The notes beneath the pieces were generated by a model. It was not told where the DNA came from, did not search any database, and worked only from the letters and a program-made list of their open reading frames with translations. Position numbers and translations under genes: made by a program. A DNA stretch of 21,906 nt from an uncultured Bacilli bacterium (GTDB lineage Bacteria > Bacillota_I > Bacilli_A > RF39 > UBA660), in NCBI GenBank assembly GCA_947632685.1, contig CANRQD010000009.1, positions 1 to 21,906 of the forward strand, read 5' to 3'. This document shows positions 14,505 to 21,470 of this stretch, piece by piece (the first letter of the stretch is position 1; each line of letters starts with the position of its first letter).

Positions 14505-14533
14505 AATTATTTTATAAATCTACTTTTATTTTT
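14491..14533. terminator. Bidirectional terminator between convergent genes
   Basis: AAGTAGA (14499-14505) pairs with TCTACTT (14519-14525) over a 13-base loop, flanked by an A run before and T-rich sequence after, so it works in both directions. The TAG of the plus-strand gene (14502-14504) lies in one arm and the TAA of the minus-strand gene (14507-14509) in the loop. Confidence 0.65.
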
Positions 14534-15226
14534 TATTAAAAGGTCTATTATATCTTCTTTATCAGTAAATAATAAATTACTAAGTAATCTTTTTTGTTTT
14601 AGATTAAAAAAATAGTTTATAATTGCAAAATCACTAGGTTTATAATTATAGCCTTTCTTTTTTAAATAATTACAAGTAAAAAATTTACAAGGTAGACAAT
14701 TTATAGTACAGTGATTTTTATCCAAATATTTACAAACTTTTCCTTTTGTATAGCAACAACCATATTTAAGCGTTTCAATATCAAATTTATCTAATAAACA
14801 TCTTTTTCTACAACATATATTATTTTTAAAATCACATATATTATAATTACTAAAACGTTTATCTAACTCTTTACTAACATATTCATAGATATAAGAGTAT
14901 TTTTCTTTTATATTACTTATATTATCTGCTTCATATATTGCAACAAGTTCATTAAGATAAGATATATTGTTATTAATTTTATTAACATAGAATAAATATT
15001 TGTTAGTATTAATGTTAAATTTATTAATAGCTTTAATCAAGTGTTTATATAATTTTATTAATATTTGATTATTATAATTATTTATATTAACTTTTATAGC
15101 ATTAATTTTTCTATCGATTGTATTATCTTTTTTTATATAATTAATACTATCATCATTAATTTCATAATAATTTAATTTTTTAGTAGCAATACCAATTTTT
15201 TTATTAATATTTTTCATATTCATCAA
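14507..15226 (-). CDS. Hypothetical protein with a dense C-terminal cysteine cluster
   Basis: This protein has up to 239 aa. Possible starts are TTG 15226, ATG 15223 and ATG 15217; none has a good ribosome site, so the start is uncertain. Residues 1-115 are Lys/Asn/Ile-rich and helical. Eleven cysteines then crowd into 55 residues (121, 128, 129, 133, 147, 148, 155, 163, 167, 170, 175). They form CDFKNNICCRKRC, YGCCYTKGKVC and HCTINCLPCKFFTC. A hydrophobic/basic tail follows. I do not recognise the family firmly. The pattern suggests zinc or iron-sulfur binding in the cytoplasm, since there is no signal peptide. It lies 14 bases downstream of the sortase gene on the same strand and is probably co-transcribed, but a functional link is not shown. 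Confidence 0.65.
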   Translation of the reverse strand: MMNMKNINKKIGIATKKLNYYEINDDSINYIKKDNTIDRKINAIKVNINNYNNQILIKLYKHLIKAINKFNINTNKYLFYVNKINNNISYLNELVAIYEADNISNIKEKYSYIYEYVSKELDKRFSNYNICDFKNNICCRKRCLLDKFDIETLKYGCCYTKGKVCKYLDKNHCTINCLPCKFFTCNYLKKKGYNYKPSDFAIINYFFNLKQKRLLSNLLFTDKEDIIDLLIKNKSRFIK

Positions 15227-15240
15227 CCATATATAATATT

Positions 15241-16161
15241 TTATCGTTGTTGTCTTTTTATTAATTTAGCTTGAACAACAATTCTACCACCTTCATTATT
15301 TTGACATGTTGATAGTGTAAGTATATTATTATTAATATTAACAGGAGTATCTATAGGAGCAATATTTCTTGATTTCATTGTATCAAGCCATTGTTGTTTA
15401 ACATCAGGTGAAGAAAAACTTGTTGAAATATAGTAACTTTCACTTTGGATAGTATAAATTGAAAAGATTTGAAAAACCATATTTTCTTTTGGAGTTGATA
15501 ACCATATCGCATAATTATCTTTATTTGCTTGCCATTTTTTTGTTAGAGAATCTTTTAAAGATCCAAAAACAGTTTTATCAAGTCGTCCATGACCATATAT
15601 AACAGTATTGTCACTTAAATTATTAATGTCATTTCTATAATCCATAAATACCCAACCGGCACTATTTTTACTTTTATTATATGCGTGATTAAGATAGTAA
15701 TCATTATTATTTGTTTGAACAACAGGATAATTAATATTGGTATTTGCCATATGAATAAACGCTACAGTATCACTATTTTTAGAAAGTAATGAATTAAAAT
15801 CAACCTCATAAAATGGAAGCCCAACATAATACCAATAATCACTTTCCTTATCATCTGTAGGTTCAACTAATTCTCCCTCAACAACATTTTCTTTAACTTT
15901 AACTTCATCTTTTATATCCTTATTTAGTTTTTTTATGTTTTGATTATCTTTATTCCAAGCATATATTTTATATACAGAAAATGACATTATACTAAGAAAG
16001 AAAATTATAAGACTCCAAAAAGCAACAGGTTTAAGTTTCTTTTTTTTCTTGATTCTTTTTTTAATTCTTTTCTTTATTTTTTTTGTTCTTTTTCTTTTCT
16101 CTTTTTTATTACAATGTCTAGGTATATAGTTGTCATTATCATTTGTCTTCTTTTTAGCCAT
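15241..16161 (-). CDS. srtB: Class B sortase
   Basis: Sortases cleave a sorting signal on exported proteins and attach them to peptidoglycan or to each other. The 306-aa protein has a cytoplasmic N-terminus with a dense Lys/Arg block (about 18-43), a membrane anchor (about 47-67), a linker, and an external catalytic domain. The triad is His191 (YGHGR), Cys286 (TLSTC) and Arg293 (GGRIVV). TLSTC, and the IYGHG...VFGSL segment that resembles class B enzymes, favour SrtB. No substrate with an NPQTN- or LPXTG-like signal is encoded in the window, so it may be a housekeeping enzyme acting elsewhere. GAGGTGA lies just upstream of the ATG. It is first in a two-gene minus-strand unit. Confidence 0.9.
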   Translation of the reverse strand: MAKKKTNDNDNYIPRHCNKKEKRKRTKKIKKRIKKRIKKKKKLKPVAFWSLIIFFLSIMSFSVYKIYAWNKDNQNIKKLNKDIKDEVKVKENVVEGELVEPTDDKESDYWYYVGLPFYEVDFNSLLSKNSDTVAFIHMANTNINYPVVQTNNNDYYLNHAYNKSKNSAGWVFMDYRNDINNLSDNTVIYGHGRLDKTVFGSLKDSLTKKWQANKDNYAIWLSTPKENMVFQIFSIYTIQSESYYISTSFSSPDVKQQWLDTMKSRNIAPIDTPVNINNNILTLSTCQNNEGGRIVVQAKLIKRQQR

Positions 16162-16184
16162 ACTATCACCTCATTCCATGTCTT

Positions 16185-16193
16185 AGTATAACA
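16185..16193 (-). promoter_or_regulatory. Extended -10 promoter of the sortase unit
   Basis: On the minus strand TGTTATACT (16193-16185) is an extended -10 about 25 bases before the ATG. No strong -35 is visible. The same extended -10 occurs before ftsE. Confidence 0.5.
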
Positions 16194-16512
16194 TACTTTA
16201 GCTTAAATTTACATATTAAATTATTATTAAAGTATTTCTATAGATTTTTAATCATACTATGTGAATATTGTTATGTATATTTAAATATTGTAATACCAAT
16301 TACTCTTAATTATTAACTTTCATATAAATTATCATAAATTTAAATAATTTATAACTTTCTATAATTATATGTAATAAATTTATCTATATAATATATTAGT
16401 ATTAAAAAAAATTTATATATGATAAAAAATTTAATTATTTGCTTAAATAATTTTTATAACAAAATTAGTTTATATTCTTTAATTTAAATAAGAAAGTAAG
16501 CACTAGACTTGT
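16194..16512. other. AT-rich intergenic region without recognisable genes
   Basis: About 320 bases of nearly pure A/T sequence lie between the divergent sortase and cardiolipin synthase promoters. I see no open frame with a ribosome site, no RNA gene and no clear repeat on either strand. Confidence 0.6.
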
Positions 16513-16541
16513 TTGTTAATTAATTATATGTATGCTATAAT
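16513..16541 (+). promoter_or_regulatory. Promoter upstream of cardiolipin synthase
   Basis: TTGTTA (16513-16518), a 17-base spacer and TATAAT (16536-16541). It predicts a leader of about 145 bases before the start codon. Confidence 0.6.
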
Positions 16542-16652
16542 AATTCATATATCGAAATAGGTGGAAAGTAATAAGTAAATTATTTATCTTATATATAATT
16601 TGTATTGGAACTATATCTGTAATAATAGTTTAAAAATAATAAATAAGTTTAT

Positions 16653-16680
16653 TTCAAGGTTTAATATATAATGCCTTGAA
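16653..16680 (+). promoter_or_regulatory. Leader hairpin next to the cls ribosome site
   Basis: TTCAAGG (16653-16659) pairs perfectly with CCTTGAA (16674-16680) across a 14-base loop, ending about 7 bases before the GAAGGG ribosome-site region. It lacks a T run, so it is not a terminator. It could influence translation start; this is inference. Confidence 0.4.
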
Positions 16681-16692
16681 CGAAGTGAAGGG

Positions 16693-18210
16693 ATGAAGTT
16701 TAGTATGAAAATAGCAATTAAAAGAATTATTGTAATAGCAGTAGGATTATTATTACAAATATTATTATCATTATCAATTTATTTATTTTTTATAGAAAAA
16801 TTATTTATTATCCATTTGCTTTTTGGTATATTCAGTTTATTATTAACCCTAAATTTAATTAAAAATAGTAAGAATTATTCTTACACATTACCAGTTATTA
16901 TAATTTTAATTTTATTTCCATTATTAGGAACAATTTTTTATATTATGTTCAGTAAAAATAAAAGAAGAAGTAAAGTATTAAAAAATATAAATCAAAGTGA
17001 AAGTGATAGTAAAAGTAAAAAATATTTAAATCAGGATCAGAAAATAAGAAAAAAATTAGAAAACAATAGTAGGATAAAATATTTAACAGATTTTTCTGGG
17101 TATCCAGCAACAACTGGTAATGATGTTACATATTATCCGATAGGTGAAAAAGCTTTTGAAAGTATGATAGAGGAATTAAAAAAAGCCAAAAAATTTATTT
17201 TCTTCGAATATTTTATTGTTGCTCATGGAAAAATGTGGGGAGATATCTTAGAAATATTAGAGCAAAAAGCTAAGCAAGGATTAGATGTAAGAGTAATGTA
17301 TGATGATATGGGATGTTTAACGACATTGGGTAAAGATTATCCAAAAACATTAGAAGAAAAAGGTATAAAATGTGTTGTATTTAATAAATTAAGTGCTTTA
17401 GCCGGAGTAATTATGAATAATCGAGATCATCGTAAAATGTTAATTATAGATGGTAAAGTTGTATTTTCAGGTGGAATTAATATTGCTGATGAATATATAA
17501 ATTTAAATAGTAAATATGGTCATTGGAAAGATAATGGTATAAAAATAGAAGGAGATGCAGTTTGGAATTATTCAGTTATGTTTTTAACAATGTGGAATGC
17601 ATTTAGAAAAGAAGATAATGATTTTACTAAATTTAAGTATAAATTTTCAACTAAAAGAAATTCAAATGGTTACGTAATACCTTATGCAGAAACACCTTTA
17701 GATAATGAAGAAACAGGTGAAGATGTTTATTTAAATATCATTAATCAAGCTAATAATTATGTTTATATTTTTACTCCATACTTAATTATTGATACTGATA
17801 TGATAAATGCTCTAACTTTAGCAGCTAAAAGAGGTGTTGATGTTAGAATAGTAATTCCTGGAATACCAGATAAAAAAATTGTTTATACTCTGTCTGAATC
17901 TTATATTGAACCATTAATTAAAGGTGGAGTAAAAATTTATAAATATACACCTGGATTTGTACATAGTAAAGTTTTTGTATCAGATGATAAAGTAGCAACA
18001 GTTGGTACTATAAATATGGATTATCGTAGTCTATATTTACACTTTGAACTTGGTTGTTATTTAGAAGATGTTGCTGCTATAAAAGATATAAAACAGGATT
18101 TAATTAATACAATTGAAAAAAGTAGTAAAGTTTCTATAAAAGAATGCTCAACGAAATTTTTTAAATCAATATTTCAAGCCTTATTAAGATTAATAGCGCC
18201 ATTAATGTAA
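16693..18210 (+). CDS. cls: Cardiolipin synthase (ClsA-type, phospholipase D superfamily)
   Basis: The enzyme joins two phosphatidylglycerol molecules into cardiolipin in the membrane. The 505-aa protein has the standard layout: N-terminal membrane helices (about 10-34, 36-56 and 65-86), a linker, and two PLD catalytic modules. The HKD motifs are complete: H246-K248-D253 (HRKMLIIDGKVVFSGG) and H424-K426-D431 (HSKVFVSDDKVATVGT). SGGINIADEY and GTINMDYRS follow them as in bacterial Cls. The start is ambiguous: ATG 16693 has AAGGG directly against it, while ATG 16705, four codons on, has it at about 12 bases; both leave helix 1 intact. It is monocistronic, with its own promoter and terminator. 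Confidence 0.93.
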   Translation: MKFSMKIAIKRIIVIAVGLLLQILLSLSIYLFFIEKLFIIHLLFGIFSLLLTLNLIKNSKNYSYTLPVIIILILFPLLGTIFYIMFSKNKRRSKVLKNINQSESDSKSKKYLNQDQKIRKKLENNSRIKYLTDFSGYPATTGNDVTYYPIGEKAFESMIEELKKAKKFIFFEYFIVAHGKMWGDILEILEQKAKQGLDVRVMYDDMGCLTTLGKDYPKTLEEKGIKCVVFNKLSALAGVIMNNRDHRKMLIIDGKVVFSGGINIADEYINLNSKYGHWKDNGIKIEGDAVWNYSVMFLTMWNAFRKEDNDFTKFKYKFSTKRNSNGYVIPYAETPLDNEETGEDVYLNIINQANNYVYIFTPYLIIDTDMINALTLAAKRGVDVRIVIPGIPDKKIVYTLSESYIEPLIKGGVKIYKYTPGFVHSKVFVSDDKVATVGTINMDYRSLYLHFELGCYLEDVAAIKDIKQDLINTIEKSSKVSIKECSTKFFKSIFQALLRLIAPLM

Positions 18211-18224
18211 TTTATAAAAAAATT

Positions 18225-18251
18225 TCTCTTAAATATTAAGAGAGTTTTTTT
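18225..18251 (+). terminator. Rho-independent terminator after cls
   Basis: TCTCTTAA (18225-18232) pairs with TTAAGAGA (18236-18243) over a 3-base loop, followed by seven T's. Confidence 0.7.
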
Positions 18252-18357
18252 ATTATAATTAATTTTATATATTTTTTTAATATTTATCACTAATTAATTT
18301 ATTAAGATCAAAACATATAATAAGAGATAAATTAGATTATATTTTTTAATAAAAGTA

Positions 18358-18387
18358 TTGACATGTGAATATATATTCAACTATAAT
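18358..18387 (+). promoter_or_regulatory. Promoter of the metal-resistance operon
   Basis: Consensus TTGACA (18358-18363) and TATAAT (18382-18387) with an 18-base spacer: the best promoter in the window, as expected for a gene set held off by a repressor. Confidence 0.75.
18366..18379 (+). promoter_or_regulatory. Operator 1 for the ArsR/CadC-type repressor
   Basis: TGAATATATATTCA is a perfect 14-base palindrome with the TGAA-N6-TTCA core of SmtB/CadC-type operators. It lies between the -35 and -10, so binding would block RNA polymerase. Confidence 0.65.
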
Positions 18388-18395
18388 AAATATAT

Positions 18396-18415
18396 AATTG
18401 AACAAACATTCAATT
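18396..18415 (+). promoter_or_regulatory. Operator 2 for the ArsR/CadC-type repressor
   Basis: AATTGAA and TTCAATT flank a 6-base centre, again TGAA-N6-TTCA. Its centre is 33 bases (about three helical turns) from that of operator 1, on the same face of the DNA, just past the transcription start. Confidence 0.6.
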
Positions 18416-18443
18416 GTTACATATAATTAATTAGGAGAAGATT

Positions 18444-18818
18444 ATGCCAAAAAATGAATTTATTTGTGATTGTAATGTTATTCATAAAGATATTGTAGAT
18501 AGTGTTAATAAAAGTATGTTAAGTGATGATTTATTTTACAAGATAGCTGATTTTTTTAAAATACTTGGAGATACTACTAGAATGAAAATACTATATGCCT
18601 TAGATAAAAATGAAATGTGTGTTTGTGATATTGCTAATGTACTAAATATGAGTAAATCAGCTATTTCTCATCAATTAGGAACTTTAAGAAGAAGTGGAAT
18701 AGTAAGGTGTCGTAAAGTTGGTAAAGAAGTATACTATATGCTTGATGATAATCATGTAAGAGAAGTTACAGAAATTAGTACGATTCATATTAGGCATAGA
18801 GAGGAAAATAATAAATAA
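18444..18818 (+). CDS. cadC: ArsR/SmtB-family metal-sensing repressor, CadC type
   Basis: This 124-aa winged-helix repressor releases DNA when it binds metal ions. The HTH core is CDIANVLNMSKSAISHQLGTLRRSGIV, followed by the wing VRCRKVGKEVYYML. Both metal sites of CadC can be placed. The alpha3N site has Cys8 and Cys10 near the N-terminus plus Cys59 and Cys61 (MCVCD). The alpha5 site has Asp102, His104, His115 and His118 (CadC has Glu at the last position). The thiol site is typical of Cd/Pb/Zn sensors, so cadmium, lead or zinc is the likely inducer. GGAG precedes the ATG. The last base of its stop codon is the first base of the ATPase ATG (18818), so the two genes are coupled, and two matching operators lie in the promoter. 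Confidence 0.9.
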   Translation: MPKNEFICDCNVIHKDIVDSVNKSMLSDDLFYKIADFFKILGDTTRMKILYALDKNEMCVCDIANVLNMSKSAISHQLGTLRRSGIVRCRKVGKEVYYMLDDNHVREVTEISTIHIRHREENNK

Positions 18819-20677
18819 TGAAAAAGTATTTAAATGATGAAAAATTTAGGATTATAATTAGCTTTATATTATTTATAATTGCATTACTAGGAAACTTTAA
18901 TAATATTTTAATTAATAATATTCTTTATATTATAAGTTACTTATTAGTTGGATTTGAAATATTAAAGAATGCAGTTTTTAATATTATAAAAGGCAAAGTA
19001 TTTGATGAAAATTTTTTGATGTCCATTGCAACATTAGGAGCATTTATAATTGGAGAGTTTCCTGAAGCTGTTGCAGTTATGCTATTTTATCAAATTGGAG
19101 AACTGTTTCAGGATTATGCTGTTGATAAATCAAAAAAATCTATTACTGAGTTAATGAATCTAAGAAGTGATTATGCCAATATTTATGAAAATGGAAAAGT
19201 AAAAAAGGTAGTTCCTGATAAAGTTAAAGTTGGTTCAATTATTGTTATTTCACCTGGTGAAAAAGTTCCATTGGATGGAATTATTATTGAGGGAAATTCT
19301 AGTTTAGATACTAAATCCTTGACAGGTGAATCTATACCTCGTGATGTATTTTGCGGAGATAGCATTTTAAGTGGTTGTATTAATATAAATGGTGTTATAA
19401 AAGTTAAAGTAACTAAAGAATTTGGTGAATCTACTGTTAGTAAAATACTTGACTTAGTAGAGAATGCTAGTAATAAAAAATCAAATGCAGAAAATTTTAT
19501 TACGAAATTTGCAAAATACTATACTCCAATAGTTGTTATTATTGCAGTTATATTAGGAACCATTGTACCATATGTGACTAATAGTAATTATTCGGTTTGG
19601 ATTTATAAAGCATTATCTTTTTTAGTTGTATCGTGTCCGTGTGCATTAGTTATTTCTATTCCATTAAGTTTTTTTGGAGGAATAGGTGGTGCTAGTAGAA
19701 TTGGAATTTTAATTAAAGGTAGTAATTATTTAGAAAAAATATCTAAAGTTGATACAATTTTATTTGATAAAACAGGTACTTTAACAAAAGGAATATTTTC
19801 AGTTCAAAAGGTACAACCTATTAATATTAGTAAAAATAAATTATTAGAATTAGTGGCTTATGCAGAAAATTACTCTAATCATCCAATTGCTATAGCTATT
19901 AAAAATATTTATACTAAAAAAATTGATGATAAAAAAATAAAAGATATAAAAGAATCACCTGGTTTTGGTATAAAAGCTAAAATAGATAAAGATGTGGTAT
20001 TAGTTGGTAATGAAAAGTTAATGAAAAAAAATAAAATTGTATTTGAACGTTGTAATGATAATGGTACTATTTTATATGTTTCAGTAAATGGTAAGTATAG
20101 TGGATATATTTTAATATCTGATGAGATTAAAGCTGATTCTAAAAAAGCTATTAGTGATCTTAAAGCTAGTGGTATGGATATAATTATGTTAACAGGAGAT
20201 AAAGAATCAGTAAGTAGTGATATTTGTAAAAAATTAAGAATAGATAAATACTATTCAGAATTATTACCTCAAGATAAAGCTAAAAAAGTAGAAGAAATAT
20301 TAAATAGTAAAAATGCAAATAGTATTGTATCTTTTGTAGGAGATGGAATAAATGATGCTCCAGTACTTGCATTAGCAGATATTGGTATTGCTATGGGTGG
20401 TGTAGGTTCTGATAGTGCAATTGAAGCAGCAGATATTGTTATTATGACAGATGAAGTATCAAAGATAGTAGATACTATAAAAATTTCCAAAAAAACTATG
20501 AAAATAGTAAAAGAAAATATAATTTTTTCTATACTTGTAAAAATAGCAGTATTAGTTTTAACAGTATTAGGAATATCGTCAATGTGGCAAGCAGTTTTTG
20601 CAGATGTAGGAGTTACAGTAATTGCAGTATTAAATTCACTTAGAATGTTAAAAGTAAAAAATAGGAGGAAAATATGA
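18818..20677 (+). CDS. cadA: P1B-type heavy-metal-exporting ATPase (CadA/ZntA group) lacking an N-terminal HMA domain
   Basis: The pump drives Zn/Cd/Pb-type ions out of the cell using ATP. The 619-aa protein has membrane helices at about 10-50 and 66-95, then the actuator domain with TGES (169-172). The transport helix carries CPC (273-275) in the CPCALVISIP pattern of the P1B-2 group. The phosphorylation motif DKTGT has Asp317; MLTGDK and GDGINDAP are present, as is a last-helix FADVG whose Asp is a P1B-2 ligand. CadA and ZntA usually carry an N-terminal HMA domain. This protein begins directly with the first helix, and the HMA domain is instead a separate gene overlapping its end. The repressor upstream supports Cd/Zn/Pb specificity. 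Confidence 0.92.
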   Translation: MKKYLNDEKFRIIISFILFIIALLGNFNNILINNILYIISYLLVGFEILKNAVFNIIKGKVFDENFLMSIATLGAFIIGEFPEAVAVMLFYQIGELFQDYAVDKSKKSITELMNLRSDYANIYENGKVKKVVPDKVKVGSIIVISPGEKVPLDGIIIEGNSSLDTKSLTGESIPRDVFCGDSILSGCININGVIKVKVTKEFGESTVSKILDLVENASNKKSNAENFITKFAKYYTPIVVIIAVILGTIVPYVTNSNYSVWIYKALSFLVVSCPCALVISIPLSFFGGIGGASRIGILIKGSNYLEKISKVDTILFDKTGTLTKGIFSVQKVQPINISKNKLLELVAYAENYSNHPIAIAIKNIYTKKIDDKKIKDIKESPGFGIKAKIDKDVVLVGNEKLMKKNKIVFERCNDNGTILYVSVNGKYSGYILISDEIKADSKKAISDLKASGMDIIMLTGDKESVSSDICKKLRIDKYYSELLPQDKAKKVEEILNSKNANSIVSFVGDGINDAPVLALADIGIAMGGVGSDSAIEAADIVIMTDEVSKIVDTIKISKKTMKIVKENIIFSILVKIAVLVLTVLGISSMWQAVFADVGVTVIAVLNSLRMLKVKNRRKI

Positions 20678-20883
20678 AAGAAATAAAATTAAATGTAGAA
20701 GGTATGGTATGTACAGGTTGTGAAAATAGAATAAAAAAAGCTTTAAGTATAATTGAAGGAGTAAAAAAAGTAAAAGCTAATCATAAAGAAAAAACAGTTA
20801 CTATAAAAGGTTCTGAAAATATTGATATAGAAAAGATAAAAGAAATAATACGTGATTTAGGTTTTGAAATTATTGATAAGTAG
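20674..20883 (+). CDS. Free-standing heavy-metal-associated (HMA) domain protein
   Basis: The 69-aa protein is a single ferredoxin-like HMA domain with the metal-binding GMVCTGC loop (Cys13, Cys16). CopZ-type copper chaperones look similar. Here it overlaps the stop of the CadA-type pump by ATGA, with AGGAGG in the last codons of the pump gene, so it is made together with it. I infer that it stands in for the missing N-terminal HMA domain of the ATPase, delivering or sensing the metal. A copper-chaperone role is the main alternative but does not fit the CPC/DxG pump and CadC-type sensor. Confidence 0.88.
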   Translation: MKEIKLNVEGMVCTGCENRIKKALSIIEGVKKVKANHKEKTVTIKGSENIDIEKIKEIIRDLGFEIIDK

Positions 20884-20972
20884 TAAATTTAAAAAATCAT
20901 TAAAATATGCAAATATCAAATAAATGAATAATTAGTACTTTTTTGTATACACTATAACTGAAAGGAGTGTTT

Positions 20973-21173
20973 ATGGAAACAGTACAAAAGATTGCATTAG
21001 TTATTACAATTATTGGAGCACTTAATTGGCTATTAATAGGTTTATTTGATTTTAATTTAGTCTCAACTATATTTCAAGAAGGTTCATTTTTAACAAATTT
21101 AATTTATATAATAGTTGGTATATGTGGTCTTATAAATATTGGAATACTATTTAAACATTTAAAATATGAATAA
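20973..21173 (+). CDS. DUF378 (YuzA-like) small membrane protein
   Basis: The 66-aa protein has two membrane helices (about 6-26 and 39-61). Features are ALVITIIGALNWLLIGLFDFNLV, whose GALNWLLIG is the hallmark of DUF378, and YIIVGICGLINI in the second helix. AAAGGAG (20961-20967) fixes the start at ATG 20973; the GTG at 20967 overlaps this site. Function is unknown. It lies about 90 bases after the HMA gene with no terminator between, so read-through from the metal operon is possible, but a functional link is not established. Confidence 0.85.
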   Translation: METVQKIALVITIIGALNWLLIGLFDFNLVSTIFQEGSFLTNLIYIIVGICGLINIGILFKHLKYE

Positions 21174-21175
21174 TT

Positions 21176-21206
21176 GAAACTTTTTAATTCAAAGTTTCTT
21201 TTTTTT
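21176..21206 (+). terminator. Rho-independent terminator after the DUF378 gene
   Basis: GAAACTTT (21176-21183) pairs with AAAGTTTC (21191-21198) over a 7-base loop, followed by eight T's. Confidence 0.75.
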
Positions 21207-21208
21207 GG

Positions 21209-21214
21209 TATAAT
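21209..21214 (+). promoter_or_regulatory. -10 element of the tRNA-Thr gene
   Basis: TATAAT sits 20 bases before the tRNA, directly after the T run of the preceding terminator. The -35 position falls within the terminator and is not clear. Confidence 0.5.
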
Positions 21215-21233
21215 AGTTAGTAGGAATTAATAT

Positions 21234-21309
<76 letters not shown>

Positions 21310-21363
21310 TTATGATAGGAAACTCGAACTTTTATAGCTCAAGTTTTAAAATACTTTAATTTA

Positions 21364-21372
21364 TGCTAAAAT
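21364..21372 (+). promoter_or_regulatory. Possible extended -10 for the acetyltransferase gene
   Basis: TGCTAAAAT (21364-21372) resembles an extended -10, with a poor -35 (TTTTAA) at 17 bases. It would give a leader of about 90 bases. Confidence 0.35.
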
Positions 21373-21421
21373 ATTTATAAATTGTAATTGATATATTTTG
21401 TCAATTTAGAAAACACACTTG

Positions 21422-21441
21422 CATATTGACGAGCCAATATG
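21422..21441 (+). promoter_or_regulatory. Leader hairpin upstream of the acetyltransferase gene
   Basis: CATATTG (21422-21428) pairs perfectly with CAATATG (21435-21441) over the loop ACGAGC, followed within a few bases by GCTTTTTAT. A weaker AATTGA/TCAATT hairpin lies just upstream, at about 21387-21407. The T run is short and interrupted, so attenuation is possible but unproven. Confidence 0.35.
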
Positions 21442-21470
21442 AGTTTGCTTTTTATAAGGAGATGATAGCT

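Noticed and set aside
16194..16512. AT-rich gap considered as a replication origin or an attachment site
   Set aside because: No DnaA-box cluster, no iterons and no direct repeats could be made out; base composition alone is not evidence.
19183..20490. Minus-strand open frames within the ATPase gene (19183-19365, 20269-20490)
   Set aside because: Antisense to conserved P-type ATPase motifs; no independent evidence.
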